A DNA stretch of 64,000 nt from JAGQRJ01 sp041402045 (lineage in GTDB: Bacteria; Planctomycetota; J058), in assembly GCA_041402045.1 (NCBI GenBank), contig JAWKSZ010000004.1, positions 62,001 to 126,000 on the forward strand, given 5' to 3'. Shown in pieces: positions 34,455 to 43,261 of this stretch; position 1 is the first letter of the stretch; each line of letters starts with the position of its first letter. The translations under genes were made by a program, and so were the position numbers. The notes under the pieces were generated by a model that saw nothing but the letters and a program-made list of their open reading frames with translations, ran no database searches and was not told where the DNA came from.

Positions 34455-35998
34455 CCGCCCAGGAACCATCCTGCTGCGACGCGCACGGGGACGGGCAACA
34501 CCCCCTCACCCTGCGCCGCCTGGGGATCGACACCCACCAGGAGGCCGTGATCTACATGCCCAGCGACTGCCACGTCTGCCGGGCCGAGGGCTTCCAGGCG
34601 CGCTCGCGGGTGCTCGTCAGCGCCAACGGGCACTCGATCCTGGCGACCGTCAACCAGACGACCCCAGGGGGGCTCCTCGCGCCGGGCGAGGCGGGCCTCT
34701 CCGAGGCGGCGTGGGGGCGCCTCGACGCCAGCGAGGGCACCCAGGTCACCCTCCGCCACGCGCCCGCCGTGGAGTCGCACGGCGCGATCCGCGGCAAGAT
34801 CCACGGCAAGCGCCTCGGGCGTGAGGCCATGCGGCACGTCGTCGAGGATGTGGTCGCCGGCCGCCTCTCGGACATCTACCTGTCCGCGTTCATCACGGCC
34901 TGCGCCGCCACCCTGGACTTCGACGAGGTCGTCTCCCTGACCCAGGCCATGATCGACACGGGACAGCGCCTGGAGTGGCAGAGCGACCTCGTCGTCGACA
35001 AGCACTGCGTGGGCGGGCTCCTCGGGAACCGGACGACGCCGATCGTCGTCGCGGTCGCAGCCGCCTGCGGGCTCACGATCCCCAAGACGTCGTCGCGCGC
35101 GATCACGTCGCCCGCCGGCACCGCCGACGTCATGGAGACGCTGGCGCCGGTCGACATCGACGAGGCCGCCATGCGCCGGGTCGTCGAGCGGGAGCGGGGC
35201 TGCCTGGTGTGGGGAGGGAGCTCCCGCCTCAGCCCTGCCGACGACATCCTGATCCGGGTCGAGCGGGCGCTCGACCTCGACAGCCTCGGCCAGCTCGTGG
35301 CCTCCGTCCTCTCCAAGAAGGCAGCGGCCGGGTCCACCCACGTGCTGATCGACATTCCGCACGGGCCCAAGGCCAAGGTCCGCAGCGTCGACACGGCGCA
35401 GCAGCTCGGGCGCCTGCTGGAGGGCGTGGGTCGCCTGGTCGACCTCGACGTGCGGGTGCTCCTCACCGATGGCTCGCGCCCGATCGGGCGGGGGTTTGGG
35501 CCGGCCCTGGAGGCCCGCGACGTCCTGGCCGTGCTCCAGAACGACCCGAACGCCCCTGCCGATCTGCGTGAGCGCGCGCTGGACGTCGCCGGCGCCGTCC
35601 TGGAGTTCTCGCCGAACATCAGCGCGGGCGGAGGTCCACGCGTGGCTCGACAGGTCCTGGAGGACGGGGCCGCTTGGTCCAAGTTCCAGGCGATCTGCGA
35701 AGCCCAGGGCGGGCTTCGCGAGCCCCCGCGCGCCCCGTTGACGCACACCGTCGAAGCCACGCGCGCAGGGCAGGTGCTCGAGCTCGACAACCGGCGGCTG
35801 TCGCGCGTGGCCAAGTTCGCCGGGGCGCCCGCCGACCCGGCGGCGGGCCTCGAGCTGCACGTGGGCATCGGCAACTCGGTGGAGGCAGGACAGCCGCTGT
35901 TCACGCTCCACGCTCAGGCCAAGGGCGAGCTGGGCTATGCGCTCGACTACCTCGAGCGCGAGGCTGACCTCGTCCGGCTCGGCAAGGAGGAAGCATGA
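34451..35998 (+). CDS. AMP phosphorylase-like (thymidine phosphorylase family) enzyme
   Basis: 515 aa, about 75 longer than DeoA because of an N-terminal domain (LRRLGIDTHQEAVIYMPSDC), as in archaeal AMP phosphorylases. Active-site stretches: DKHCVGGLLGNRTTPIVV, PKTSSRAITSPAGTADVME, and the C-terminal EFSPNISAGGG region. The archaeal enzyme converts nucleoside 5'-monophosphate and phosphate to base and ribose 1,5-bisphosphate; the bacterial substrate is inferred. Four-base overlaps with both neighbours. Confidence 0.85.
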   Translation: MTAQEPSCCDAHGDGQHPLTLRRLGIDTHQEAVIYMPSDCHVCRAEGFQARSRVLVSANGHSILATVNQTTPGGLLAPGEAGLSEAAWGRLDASEGTQVTLRHAPAVESHGAIRGKIHGKRLGREAMRHVVEDVVAGRLSDIYLSAFITACAATLDFDEVVSLTQAMIDTGQRLEWQSDLVVDKHCVGGLLGNRTTPIVVAVAAACGLTIPKTSSRAITSPAGTADVMETLAPVDIDEAAMRRVVERERGCLVWGGSSRLSPADDILIRVERALDLDSLGQLVASVLSKKAAAGSTHVLIDIPHGPKAKVRSVDTAQQLGRLLEGVGRLVDLDVRVLLTDGSRPIGRGFGPALEARDVLAVLQNDPNAPADLRERALDVAGAVLEFSPNISAGGGPRVARQVLEDGAAWSKFQAICEAQGGLREPPRAPLTHTVEATRAGQVLELDNRRLSRVAKFAGAPADPAAGLELHVGIGNSVEAGQPLFTLHAQAKGELGYALDYLEREADLVRLGKEEA

Positions 35999-36930
35999 GC
36001 CTCCCGCTGGTGTTCGCCCTCCCCGGGAACGACGCCTTCGCGGCGGACCTGGCGACCGCGCTCGAGGGCGGGTTGGGGAGCGCCGAGGTGCGCCGCTTCC
36101 CGGACGGCGAGACCTACGTGCGCCTGGAAACGGACGTCCGGGACCGCGAGGTCGTGTTGGTGTGCACGCTGCACGAGCCCGACGAGAAGGTCGTCCCCCT
36201 CGTCATGCTGGCCGAGGCTGCGCGCGACCTGGGGGCGCGCCGGGTCGGCCTGGTCGCGCCCTACCTGTCCTACATGCGCCAGGACAAGCGCTTCCACAGC
36301 GGCGAAGGGATCACGAGCCTCTACTTCGGCCGCTTCCTCTCGCGGGTGGTGGACTGGCTCGTGACGGTCGACCCCCACCTGCACCGCCACGCGACCCTCG
36401 CCGAGTCGGGCTACATGATCCCGACGCGCGTCGTCCACGCAGCCCCGGCCGTCGCCGACTGGATCCGGGAGCACGTCGAGCGCCCCGTGCTCGTCGGCCC
36501 CGACAGCGAGAGCGAGCAGTGGGTTTCGTCGGTCGCCGAGCTCGCCCGCGCCCCGCACATCGTGCTGGAGAAGGTCCGGCGGGGGGACAAGGACGTCGAG
36601 GTCTCGGTGCCTGAGGTGGACCGCTACCGCGACCACACCCCGGTGCTGGTCGACGACATCATCTCCACCGCGCGGACCATGGTCGAGACGCTGCGCCACA
36701 TGGCCCGCGCCGGAATGCCGCCCACGGTGTGCGTGGGGATCCACGCCGTCTTCGCCAGCGACGGCCTCCAGGCCTTGGAGGGCGCGGCCCCGGCGCAGAT
36801 CGTGACTTGCGACACGATCGAGCATTCAACCAATGAGATTGGGCTGGCGCCTGCGCTCGCCGCGGCGGTGAGCGAGGTGCTGGCCGAGGAGGGCGAAGCC
36901 CCCGAGAGGAATGCCAATGAAAGTCAGTGA
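35995..36930 (+). CDS. prs: Ribose-phosphate pyrophosphokinase (PRPP synthetase)
   Basis: 311 aa. RFPDGETYVRLETDVRD, the YLSYMRQDKRF ATP-site region, VDPHLHRHATL catalytic-loop start and the PRPP loop VLVDDIISTARTM are present. More like the class found beside AMP phosphorylase than the housekeeping Prs. Makes PRPP from ribose 5-phosphate and ATP, fitting a nucleotide-salvage module. Confidence 0.9.
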   Translation: MSLPLVFALPGNDAFAADLATALEGGLGSAEVRRFPDGETYVRLETDVRDREVVLVCTLHEPDEKVVPLVMLAEAARDLGARRVGLVAPYLSYMRQDKRFHSGEGITSLYFGRFLSRVVDWLVTVDPHLHRHATLAESGYMIPTRVVHAAPAVADWIREHVERPVLVGPDSESEQWVSSVAELARAPHIVLEKVRRGDKDVEVSVPEVDRYRDHTPVLVDDIISTARTMVETLRHMARAGMPPTVCVGIHAVFASDGLQALEGAAPAQIVTCDTIEHSTNEIGLAPALAAAVSEVLAEEGEAPERNANESQ

Positions 36931-37405
36931 CCTAATGACGACCGAAGTCGTGAAAGTCAAAGAGACCGATCCGATCGCGCGCGTGCGCCGCATCCTGGGC
37001 GGGAAGGACTTTCACGCGCTCCCCGTGGTCGACGACTGGGACTACCTCGCCGGGATCGTGACCTGCGCGGACTTCGTGGACATTCAGGGCGACGAGGCCC
37101 GGCACCCGGTGAAGGAGGTCATGCAGCGGCGGGTCTACACCGTGCCGGAGACCGTCGACGTGGTGCTCGTGGCCCGCTTCATGGCCAAGTACCACGTCCG
37201 GCACCTCGTGATCGTGCGGGACGGGAAGGTCCACGGGATCCTGAGCTCCTTCGACATGCTCCGGGCCCTGACCGAGCGAGACGTCCCGAGCGGGTCGGGC
37301 AAGCGCAAGGCCAAGCAAGGAGACCCGCGGAACGAGCTGGAGCGCCTGGGGCTCAAGTTCGTCGACACGCTCAGCAGCTCGGACGAGGCCGAGCCCTGTC
37401 ACTGA
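36917..37405 (+). CDS. Two-CBS-domain protein
   Basis: About 162 aa. Start at the second ATG (36917), better spaced behind GAGAGGA than the ATG two codons earlier; overlaps prs by 14 bases. Two CBS repeats: KVSDLMTTEVVKVKETD... and PVKEVMQRRVYTVPETVD..., with the loop HLVIVRDGKVHGILSSFDML. Such stand-alone CBS proteins sense adenine nucleotides. Last gene of the packed operon. Confidence 0.85.
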   Translation: MKVSDLMTTEVVKVKETDPIARVRRILGGKDFHALPVVDDWDYLAGIVTCADFVDIQGDEARHPVKEVMQRRVYTVPETVDVVLVARFMAKYHVRHLVIVRDGKVHGILSSFDMLRALTERDVPSGSGKRKAKQGDPRNELERLGLKFVDTLSSSDEAEPCH

Positions 37406-37420
37406 GCGGGAGGGCTGTGG

Positions 37421-38431
37421 ATGGTTGAGTTTCGCCAGATCGCAGGATGCATGGAGCCACGGAGCGGGAGGAGGTTCGCTGGAGGGTCCTTTCGGGTGGT
37501 CGTGGTCTCAGCGGACTGGAGATTCCTGGATGCGATCGTCCGCACCCCCGTTCCGCTGGCCGCCGTCGTGCAAGTCTCGTGGGGAAAGGAGATCCCAAAT
37601 GGGAGCTCCCTCTCCCCGATCAAGACTGCAATTGGCCGGGGTCAAGAAGGAATGTGGCGCAGGCTGGCCAAGAGGAGCATTCCTCTACTTCGCCTGACCG
37701 CATCCGAGTGTGCGGGTGCACTTCCTGAACTGTTGTCTCAGACGCGGGCGAACGTGGGGCTCAGTTACAAGAACCCCATCTTCCCGTCGGAGGTGCTCGA
37801 GGTTCCCCCGCTAGGGATCATCAACCTGCACCCGTCACTGCTCCCTGCCTACCGTGGCGCGTTGCCCCTCGTGTGGATGGCTCGGGACTACTGCTTGGAG
37901 GGCGGGGTCACGGTTCACGAGATGTCTAGGCGAGCAGACCGTGGCGCAATTCTGGCGCAAGCTCCCTTTCAGATCCGGCATGGCATGAGCGAGGACGAGA
38001 TCGAGCACGAGCTGATCGTGAAGCGGGGTGTTCCACTTGCCATACGCACTCTGGAGCAGCTGGCTGCCGGTGAACGCCCGGCGCAACCACAGCCGTCGAA
38101 GAGTCCAACACCAGTTGCGCGCTTCCGAAGCGACTCAGGGATCTGGGAGATGATCGACTGGTCGGATTGGTCACTCGCGCACATACACCATTTCCTCAGG
38201 CAGCGTCCGTTCTGGGAACATCGTCTCCCAACCCCCTGCGGGTGGCGGCGACACGTCCGTTGGGAGATCGGGGAAGCATGTCGGGGCACGCCTCACCACG
38301 CTCCTGGCGACATCACCCCGACGCGCCTGGGCTATCGAATTGAGCACAGGGACGGCTTCGTAGTGGTGCGTCCGCGTCCCTCCGTCTCTCGGCTGACGTC
38401 AGCCGTGAGGAGACGCTTGGTCCAACGGTGA
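37421..38431 (+). CDS. Formyltransferase-family protein, probably acquired
   Basis: 336 aa. The formyl-transfer core motif NLHPSLLPAYRGALPLVW with the catalytic Asn-His, and ADRGAILAQ further on, match the methionyl-tRNA/UDP-sugar formyltransferase fold. Length and C-terminus (RFRSDSGIWEMIDWSDWS...) differ from Fmt. GGGAGGG precedes the ATG. Its codons are noticeably less GC-biased at third positions than the flanking operon genes, which suggests recent arrival. Substrate unknown. Confidence 0.75.
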   Translation: MVEFRQIAGCMEPRSGRRFAGGSFRVVVVSADWRFLDAIVRTPVPLAAVVQVSWGKEIPNGSSLSPIKTAIGRGQEGMWRRLAKRSIPLLRLTASECAGALPELLSQTRANVGLSYKNPIFPSEVLEVPPLGIINLHPSLLPAYRGALPLVWMARDYCLEGGVTVHEMSRRADRGAILAQAPFQIRHGMSEDEIEHELIVKRGVPLAIRTLEQLAAGERPAQPQPSKSPTPVARFRSDSGIWEMIDWSDWSLAHIHHFLRQRPFWEHRLPTPCGWRRHVRWEIGEACRGTPHHAPGDITPTRLGYRIEHRDGFVVVRPRPSVSRLTSAVRRRLVQR

Positions 38432-38477
38432 GCCAAGTGAGGCGTCCGCCGGCAGTGGCCCAAGGCGTTTGCCAGAT

Positions 38478-39221
38478 TCACTCTGGTGGGAGAGCCGGTG
38501 GTCCTCGGTGCGCCGGGCACTCGGTCTGCTCGTTGGCCGCGATCCGCGCGATGTGCAAGCCCACCAGCCTGGCGACCAGCAGCGCCAGGTAGAGCTGACC
38601 CACCACTGCCTCCAGGGTGCTGAGGGACCTGGCGAACGGGCTCCGCGGGACCACGTCGCCGAACCCCAGCGTCGTGAGGGTCGTGAAGCTGTAGTAGATC
38701 AAGTGCGGAAAGCCCGCCAGCACGGCGTGGCTCTCCGGGGATCCTCCGGCTGGGTCGTGAAAGGCCCCGGGCTGGAAGTGCTCCATGAGGGAGAACACGA
38801 GCGCCCACCCCAACCCGATGAGCAAGTAGCCGCAGATCGCGGCCTCCAAGCGGTTGGCAGTGACGGGGCCCGGCTCCAGGACGCGCTTGAGCAGGGTGCC
38901 GCCCGTGAGCAGGAAGAACAGCAGCCCCAGCACATGGCCCAGCGGCAGGAGCGAAGCCACCCCGAGCAGGTGGCTCCCTGCAGCCGTGACGATCGCCAGG
39001 ACGGACAGCGCGAGGGCAGCGCGGAACACGGCGCGCCCTGGGCCTCGCAGGGCGCGGACGGTCAGCAGCAGCGCCGCGGACACGAACAGGTCGAGCAGCG
39101 CGGAGCCCACGTGACCCAAACCCAAGAGCGGCCAAAGGAGGAATAGCCCCAGCAGGGCGACCAACAGGACGGTGCAGCGCTCCTCCCCCTCGGGGCGTGC
39201 TTCGATCACTCGCTCAGCCAT
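38478..39221 (-). CDS. K+-channel-like membrane protein
   Basis: 247 aa from ATG 39221 (GGAGG five bases upstream; open frame to 39278 is longer but crosses the promoter). About five helices and a pore region YYSFTTLTTLGFGDVVP holding the T-x-G-F-G-D filter of ion channels, then a last helix (VGQLYLALLVARLVGLHI). Divergent from the kinase gene, with its own sigma54 promoter. May adjust membrane potential under the same stress (inference). Confidence 0.85.
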   Translation of the reverse strand: MAERVIEARPEGEERCTVLLVALLGLFLLWPLLGLGHVGSALLDLFVSAALLLTVRALRGPGRAVFRAALALSVLAIVTAAGSHLLGVASLLPLGHVLGLLFFLLTGGTLLKRVLEPGPVTANRLEAAICGYLLIGLGWALVFSLMEHFQPGAFHDPAGGSPESHAVLAGFPHLIYYSFTTLTTLGFGDVVPRSPFARSLSTLEAVVGQLYLALLVARLVGLHIARIAANEQTECPAHRGPPALPPE

Positions 39222-39244
39222 CGGTCCTCCTCGCGTTTCGTAGT

Positions 39245-39260
39245 TGCAAGTCTCGATCCA
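39245..39260 (-). promoter_or_regulatory. Sigma54 promoter of the channel gene
   Basis: Minus strand TGGATCGAGACTTGCA: GG, ten bases, GC, with TTGCA perfect. The predicted start near 39234 gives a 13-base leader with GGAGG before ATG 39221. Confidence 0.68.
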
Positions 39261-39352
39261 CCAGCACTTCCCTGCCAACCCCGGCCGACGCCTCGCGATT
39301 GCGCGACCCGGACCTGCTCGGCGTCACGTGGCCGTGAATGGCCTCCCAGCCG

Positions 39353-39374
39353 GGCATTTCGGATCTGAAATGCC
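39353..39374. promoter_or_regulatory. Palindromic activator site between divergent sigma54 promoters
   Basis: GGCATTTC-N6-GAAATGCC, perfect 8-base arms. Its core TTTCGGATCTGAAA matches the core of site A at 25143-25162 (TTTCAGGTCTGAAA) in 12 of 14 bases. It lies about 92 and 103 bases from the two outward sigma54 promoters, i.e. at enhancer distance from both. Confidence 0.68.
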
Positions 39375-39455
39375 TGAACTCCAGGAGTTGGAGATGCCCT
39401 GCCCACCCTGGAGACAGAACCCGCAACAAGGCGACAAGCGCTGGGGACCGGTGGT

Positions 39456-39471
39456 CGGCACATGAGTTGCA
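39456..39471 (+). promoter_or_regulatory. Sigma54 promoter of the kinase-copper operon
   Basis: CGGCACATGAGTTGCA matches TGGCACN5TTGCA at every defined base except the first. The predicted start (about 39482) is only about two bases before the ATG at 39484, so the kinase mRNA would be almost leaderless. Confidence 0.72.
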
Positions 39472-39483
39472 CGTCGGTCGGCC

Positions 39484-41340
39484 ATGAGAGTCGGGGTCGT
39501 CTGCGAGCGAGTCGAAGACAGGGACGCTAAGTCGTCTCCGGGCTCTGCGACGTCCGCGCTCCTCGACAGCCGCTTCCTCGAGCAGTCGAACCGCCGGCTG
39601 GCGCTGGTAAGCGCCGTCTTCGCCGGCGTCGTCGCCGCGCTCGTCCTGAGCGCGTTCGTGCTCTACGGGCCCCTCGGGTGGGAGGCCCCCCACCACCTCA
39701 CCCACTTCCTGGCCGCCCAGACCGTCCTGTTCTTGCTCTCACTGGGCATGGCGGTCGTCGCCTGGCGCCGGCTGCTGCCGGCGCGGACGACCCTCAAGGT
39801 CGGGCTGGCCTACCAGCTCCTCGGCGCGCTCGTGCTCTCGGTCTGCGCCTTCTCCGGCGACATGCTCCTCCAGGGTGTGGGCGTCAAGCTGTCGTGGCTG
39901 GCCGTGTGGATCCTCCTCTTCCCCCTGCTGATTCCCAGCCGGCCGCTGCGCAGCCTCGTCGTCTCGACCCTCTGCGCGACCACGGCGCCCGCGGTCTTCT
40001 TCGTGTGGAGCCTCGCGGAGGGCCAGGCCCTGCCGCGGCTCCCCGTGTTGGCCGAGACGTTCCTCCCCTACTACGTCTGCGCTGGCCTCGCGGTGGTCCC
40101 GGCGTGGCTCGTGTTCGACCTCGGCTCGGCCGCCACGACCGCCCGGGACACCGTTCGCCAGCTCGGCAGCTACCGCCTCGTCGAGCTCCTGGGGCGCGGC
40201 GGCATGGGCGAGGTGTGGCGCGCGGAGCACGCCCTGTTGGCACGGCCCGCGGCCGTCAAGCTCGTCCACCTGCCGACGACCGGCACCCACGGGACGCCGC
40301 CGCTCCAGGATCGGAGCGAGGTCCTGGCGCGCTTCGAGCGCGAGGCCCAGACGATCGCGGCCCTGACCTCACCCCACACCGTCAGCCTCTACGACTACGG
40401 GGTCACCGACGACGGCACCCTCTACTACGCCATGGAGCTCCTCGAAGGGATTGACCTGGAGGAGCTGGTCGATCGCTTCGGCCCGCTCTCCCCTGCCCGC
40501 GCGATCTACCTCCTGCGGCAGGTGTGCGAGTCGCTGTCCGAGGCGCACGCCGCTGGGCTCGTCCACCGCGACATCAAACCCTCGAACCTCATGGCTTGCC
40601 ACGTCGGCAACCAGGTCGACTTCGTCAAGGTCCTCGACTTCGGCCTCGTGCGGCGCATGAAGCCCGCCGAGCAGGACCCCCGCGTGAGCGACGCGGACTA
40701 CGTCGTGGGGACGCCTGCCTTCATGGCCCCCGAGCTGGCCAAGAGCCCTACGGAGGTCGACTCCCGCGCCGACGTCTACGCGATCGGCTGCGTCGCCTAC
40801 TGGCTGCTGACCGGGCACCTGGTGTTCGAGCAGTCCACCGCGGCCGGGATCATCGCCGACCACGTCCATGCTCCACCGCCGATCCCGAGCGCGAAGACAC
40901 GGCAGGCGATCCCTCCCGAACTGGAAGAGCTGATCATCAACTGCCTGGCCAAGACCCCGCGCCTGCGGCCGCAGACAGTGGACGACCTGCACGAGCGCTT
41001 GGCGCGGATCACGGTCGCGCAGCCGTGGACCCAGCAGCGGGCCCACATGTGGTGGCGCGCTCGACTCCGGGAGCTCGTCCCTGACGAGGGGCCTGCCGCT
41101 GAGGCCGAGTCCGCCCCCGCGGTAGAGCCTCCCCAGGACCCCACGCCTACCGAACCGGCGCCGCGCGTCGACCACGCTGTGCTCGACTACGAGCCCCGCT
41201 TCGCGAGCTACCCGCGTGTCGCCGTGAGCGCGATTTCGGAGATCCGCATCCGCGCGCGCCAACGCCAATACGCTCGCGCGCGGGACGAGTCTCGCCTGGC
41301 CCGCGCCGAAGTGACGGCCGATCGCGAGGCCACCTCGTGA
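39484..41340 (+). CDS. Membrane Ser/Thr protein kinase
   Basis: 618 aa. Five or six N-terminal helices (about 40-205), then a Hanks-type kinase: glycine loop LLGRGGMGEVWRAEH, Lys in AAVKLVHL, catalytic loop GLVHRDIKPSNLM, DFG in VLDFGLVRRM, APE-like MAPELAKSP. The C-terminal 130 residues are Pro/Glu-rich and unassigned. The sensor part is membrane-embedded rather than periplasmic. It heads an operon with a Cys-rich secreted protein and a Cu/Ag efflux system, an unusual place for such a kinase. It has no other in-frame start near 39484. Confidence 0.9.
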   Translation: MRVGVVCERVEDRDAKSSPGSATSALLDSRFLEQSNRRLALVSAVFAGVVAALVLSAFVLYGPLGWEAPHHLTHFLAAQTVLFLLSLGMAVVAWRRLLPARTTLKVGLAYQLLGALVLSVCAFSGDMLLQGVGVKLSWLAVWILLFPLLIPSRPLRSLVVSTLCATTAPAVFFVWSLAEGQALPRLPVLAETFLPYYVCAGLAVVPAWLVFDLGSAATTARDTVRQLGSYRLVELLGRGGMGEVWRAEHALLARPAAVKLVHLPTTGTHGTPPLQDRSEVLARFEREAQTIAALTSPHTVSLYDYGVTDDGTLYYAMELLEGIDLEELVDRFGPLSPARAIYLLRQVCESLSEAHAAGLVHRDIKPSNLMACHVGNQVDFVKVLDFGLVRRMKPAEQDPRVSDADYVVGTPAFMAPELAKSPTEVDSRADVYAIGCVAYWLLTGHLVFEQSTAAGIIADHVHAPPPIPSAKTRQAIPPELEELIINCLAKTPRLRPQTVDDLHERLARITVAQPWTQQRAHMWWRARLRELVPDEGPAAEAESAPAVEPPQDPTPTEPAPRVDHAVLDYEPRFASYPRVAVSAISEIRIRARQRQYARARDESRLARAEVTADREATS

Positions 41341-41762
41341 TCGGCGCGCGACTCCTGAGCGTCCTCCTGATCGTCACCCTGCTCGTTCCGGGAGGAATCG
41401 GGCAGCTCGACCTCTGCGCCTGCCAGGGCGGCGATCACGGCCTGTTCTGCAGCCAGGCGGAGGCTCCTCAGCCGCGCGCTCACGGTTGCTGCGCCATGCA
41501 GGCAGACGACGACCGGAACGAGCGCACCCAGTCCCCCGACCACTGCCCCGACTGCCCGAAGCTCGACCTCGGGGACGCTGCGGGCAGCAAGCTGCCGGCG
41601 ACCGGCGAGCCGTACTGCGGGCAGCTCGCGCTCGTCTCCATCGAGGCCCCTCCCGTCGTCCCGGGCCCCCAAGACCGCCGATTGCAGACTTCTGCGTGTT
41701 GGCCGCGACCCCCGCCTGGCAAACACAGGCTGCACCTACTTCACCGCGTCTTCCTGCTCTAG
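41337..41762 (+). CDS. Small Cys-rich secreted protein before the cus operon
   Basis: 141 aa, GTG overlapping the kinase stop. Signal helix (LLSVLLIVTLLVPGGIG), then LCACQGGDHGLFC, HGCCAMQ, HCPDCPKLDLGD and CGQL; ends RLHLLHRVFLL. The order LC...CC...CxxC-x-(L/E)D resembles the minus-strand proteins at 3077, 3563 and 13437, though the tail differs. Again immediately upstream of a TolC-type channel gene. Function unknown. Confidence 0.55.
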   Translation: MIGARLLSVLLIVTLLVPGGIGQLDLCACQGGDHGLFCSQAEAPQPRAHGCCAMQADDDRNERTQSPDHCPDCPKLDLGDAAGSKLPATGEPYCGQLALVSIEAPPVVPGPQDRRLQTSACWPRPPPGKHRLHLLHRVFLL

Positions 41763-41771
41763 GCGGTTGAC

Positions 41772-41788
41772 GCCGGGCAGCGCCCGGC
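41772..41788 (+). other. GC-rich hairpin between Cys-rich gene and cusC
   Basis: GCCGGGC-AGC-GCCCGGC, seven base pairs with a three-base loop, no T-run behind it. It may stabilise or partly attenuate the transcript between the two genes. Confidence 0.35.
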
Positions 41789-41876
41789 GCCCCCGGCGTC
41801 TGCGCGCTCAGGACGACGTCCGTCCCGAGCTCGAGTAGACGTCTCACCCGTCCTTCCACGTGCAGGAGAACGCACC

Positions 41877-43253
41877 GTGTCGCGATCCGTGTGCGCGCTA
41901 ACAGGCGCGCTGACCGTCTTGTCCCTCTCCCTGGCCGGCTGCGCCTACGACCGGGAGCGTACGGCCTGGACCGATTGGAGCGAGCTCGACGCCAGCTTTC
42001 GCCCCATGAACGAGGAGGTCGCGCCGCTGACGTCGGCCAGCACCCTGACGGACTACGTCGCCCTCGCGCTGCGCCGCAACCCGGCTCTGCAGGCCCAGTC
42101 CCAGCGCTGGCGCGCAGACCTCGAGCGGGTGCCGCAGGCGCGTTCGCTGCCCGACCCGGAGCTGACCTACGGCGGCTTCATCGAGCAGGTCGAGACCCGC
42201 GTTGGCCCGCAGCGACACCGGTTCGGCGTCTCCCAAATGGTGCCCTGGCCCGGCAAGCTCGCCGAGCGGAGCGCCATGGCGCTGGAGGAGTCCGAGGCGA
42301 CGCGGGCCAGGACCGACGCGGTCCGCCTGCGGACCGTGTATCAGGTCGCGCGGGCCTACGCCGACTACTACTACCTGGCCAGCGAGCGCGCCGTCACGGA
42401 CGAGACCCTGACCTTGGTCCGGCACTGGGAGTCCGTCGCCCAGACCCGGTTCCGCGCTGGCGCGCAGGCGGCCCACCGGGACGTGATCAAGGCGCAGGTC
42501 GAGATCGGGCGGTTGGAAGATCGCCTGGCCACGCTCAACGACGCCCGCAAACCCCACGTGGCGCGGCTGCGCTCGCTCCTGAACGTCCCCGCCACTTTCG
42601 AGATCCCCTGGCCGTCGTCGGTCCCGGCCACGTCACTGGCGGTCTCCGACGGTGAAGTCCTGGCCCTGATCGAGCGGCACAGCCCGCTCCTCGCGGAGCT
42701 CAACCGCAAGATCTCGGCTCGCGAGCGCGGCGTCGACTTGGCGTGGCAGAGCTACCTGCCCGACTTCATGTTCGGCTTCGAGTACATCGAGACCGGCCCG
42801 GCCGTGCGCAATGCCATGGGCGTCCGTCCCTCCGGGAGCGGCGACGACGCCATGATCGCCAAGTTCGGGATCAGCCTGCCGATCTGGTTCGGCCGCTACG
42901 AATCCTCGGTCTCGGAGGCGCGGGCGCGTCTTCGGGCCGCCGAGCTCGATCGTGCGGACGCCGAGAACTCGCTCGAAGCGTCCGCGGCCCGCGCCCTGTT
43001 CGACTACCGAGACGCGGAGCGAAAGCTCCGCCTCTACCGGGACTCGCTCGTGCCCAAGGCCGAGCAGTCCCTGAAAGCCACATCCGCCGCCTATGAGGCG
43101 GGCGCTGGCGACTTCCTGGATGTCCTGGACGCCGAGCGCGTCCTCCTCGAGTTCCACCTGTCCCGCGAGCGGGCCCTCGCCGATCGCGTCCGCTCGTTCA
43201 CCGAGCTGGAAATGCTCACCGGCACCGACCTCAAGCCGCGGTCCGAGCGCTAG
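41877..43253 (+). CDS. cusC: CusC-like outer-membrane efflux channel
   Basis: 458 aa, GTG start behind AGGAGA. Lipoprotein leader (LSLSLAGC), then TolC repeats (YVALALRRNPALQAQSQRW; SLPDPELTYGGF; LARKIS-type helices; LPIWFGRYESSVSEARARL). First member of a complete cusCBA set, nine bases before the adaptor gene. Confidence 0.9.
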   Translation: MSRSVCALTGALTVLSLSLAGCAYDRERTAWTDWSELDASFRPMNEEVAPLTSASTLTDYVALALRRNPALQAQSQRWRADLERVPQARSLPDPELTYGGFIEQVETRVGPQRHRFGVSQMVPWPGKLAERSAMALEESEATRARTDAVRLRTVYQVARAYADYYYLASERAVTDETLTLVRHWESVAQTRFRAGAQAAHRDVIKAQVEIGRLEDRLATLNDARKPHVARLRSLLNVPATFEIPWPSSVPATSLAVSDGEVLALIERHSPLLAELNRKISARERGVDLAWQSYLPDFMFGFEYIETGPAVRNAMGVRPSGSGDDAMIAKFGISLPIWFGRYESSVSEARARLRAAELDRADAENSLEASAARALFDYRDAERKLRLYRDSLVPKAEQSLKATSAAYEAGAGDFLDVLDAERVLLEFHLSRERALADRVRSFTELEMLTGTDLKPRSER

Positions 43254-43261
43254 GAGTCTTC

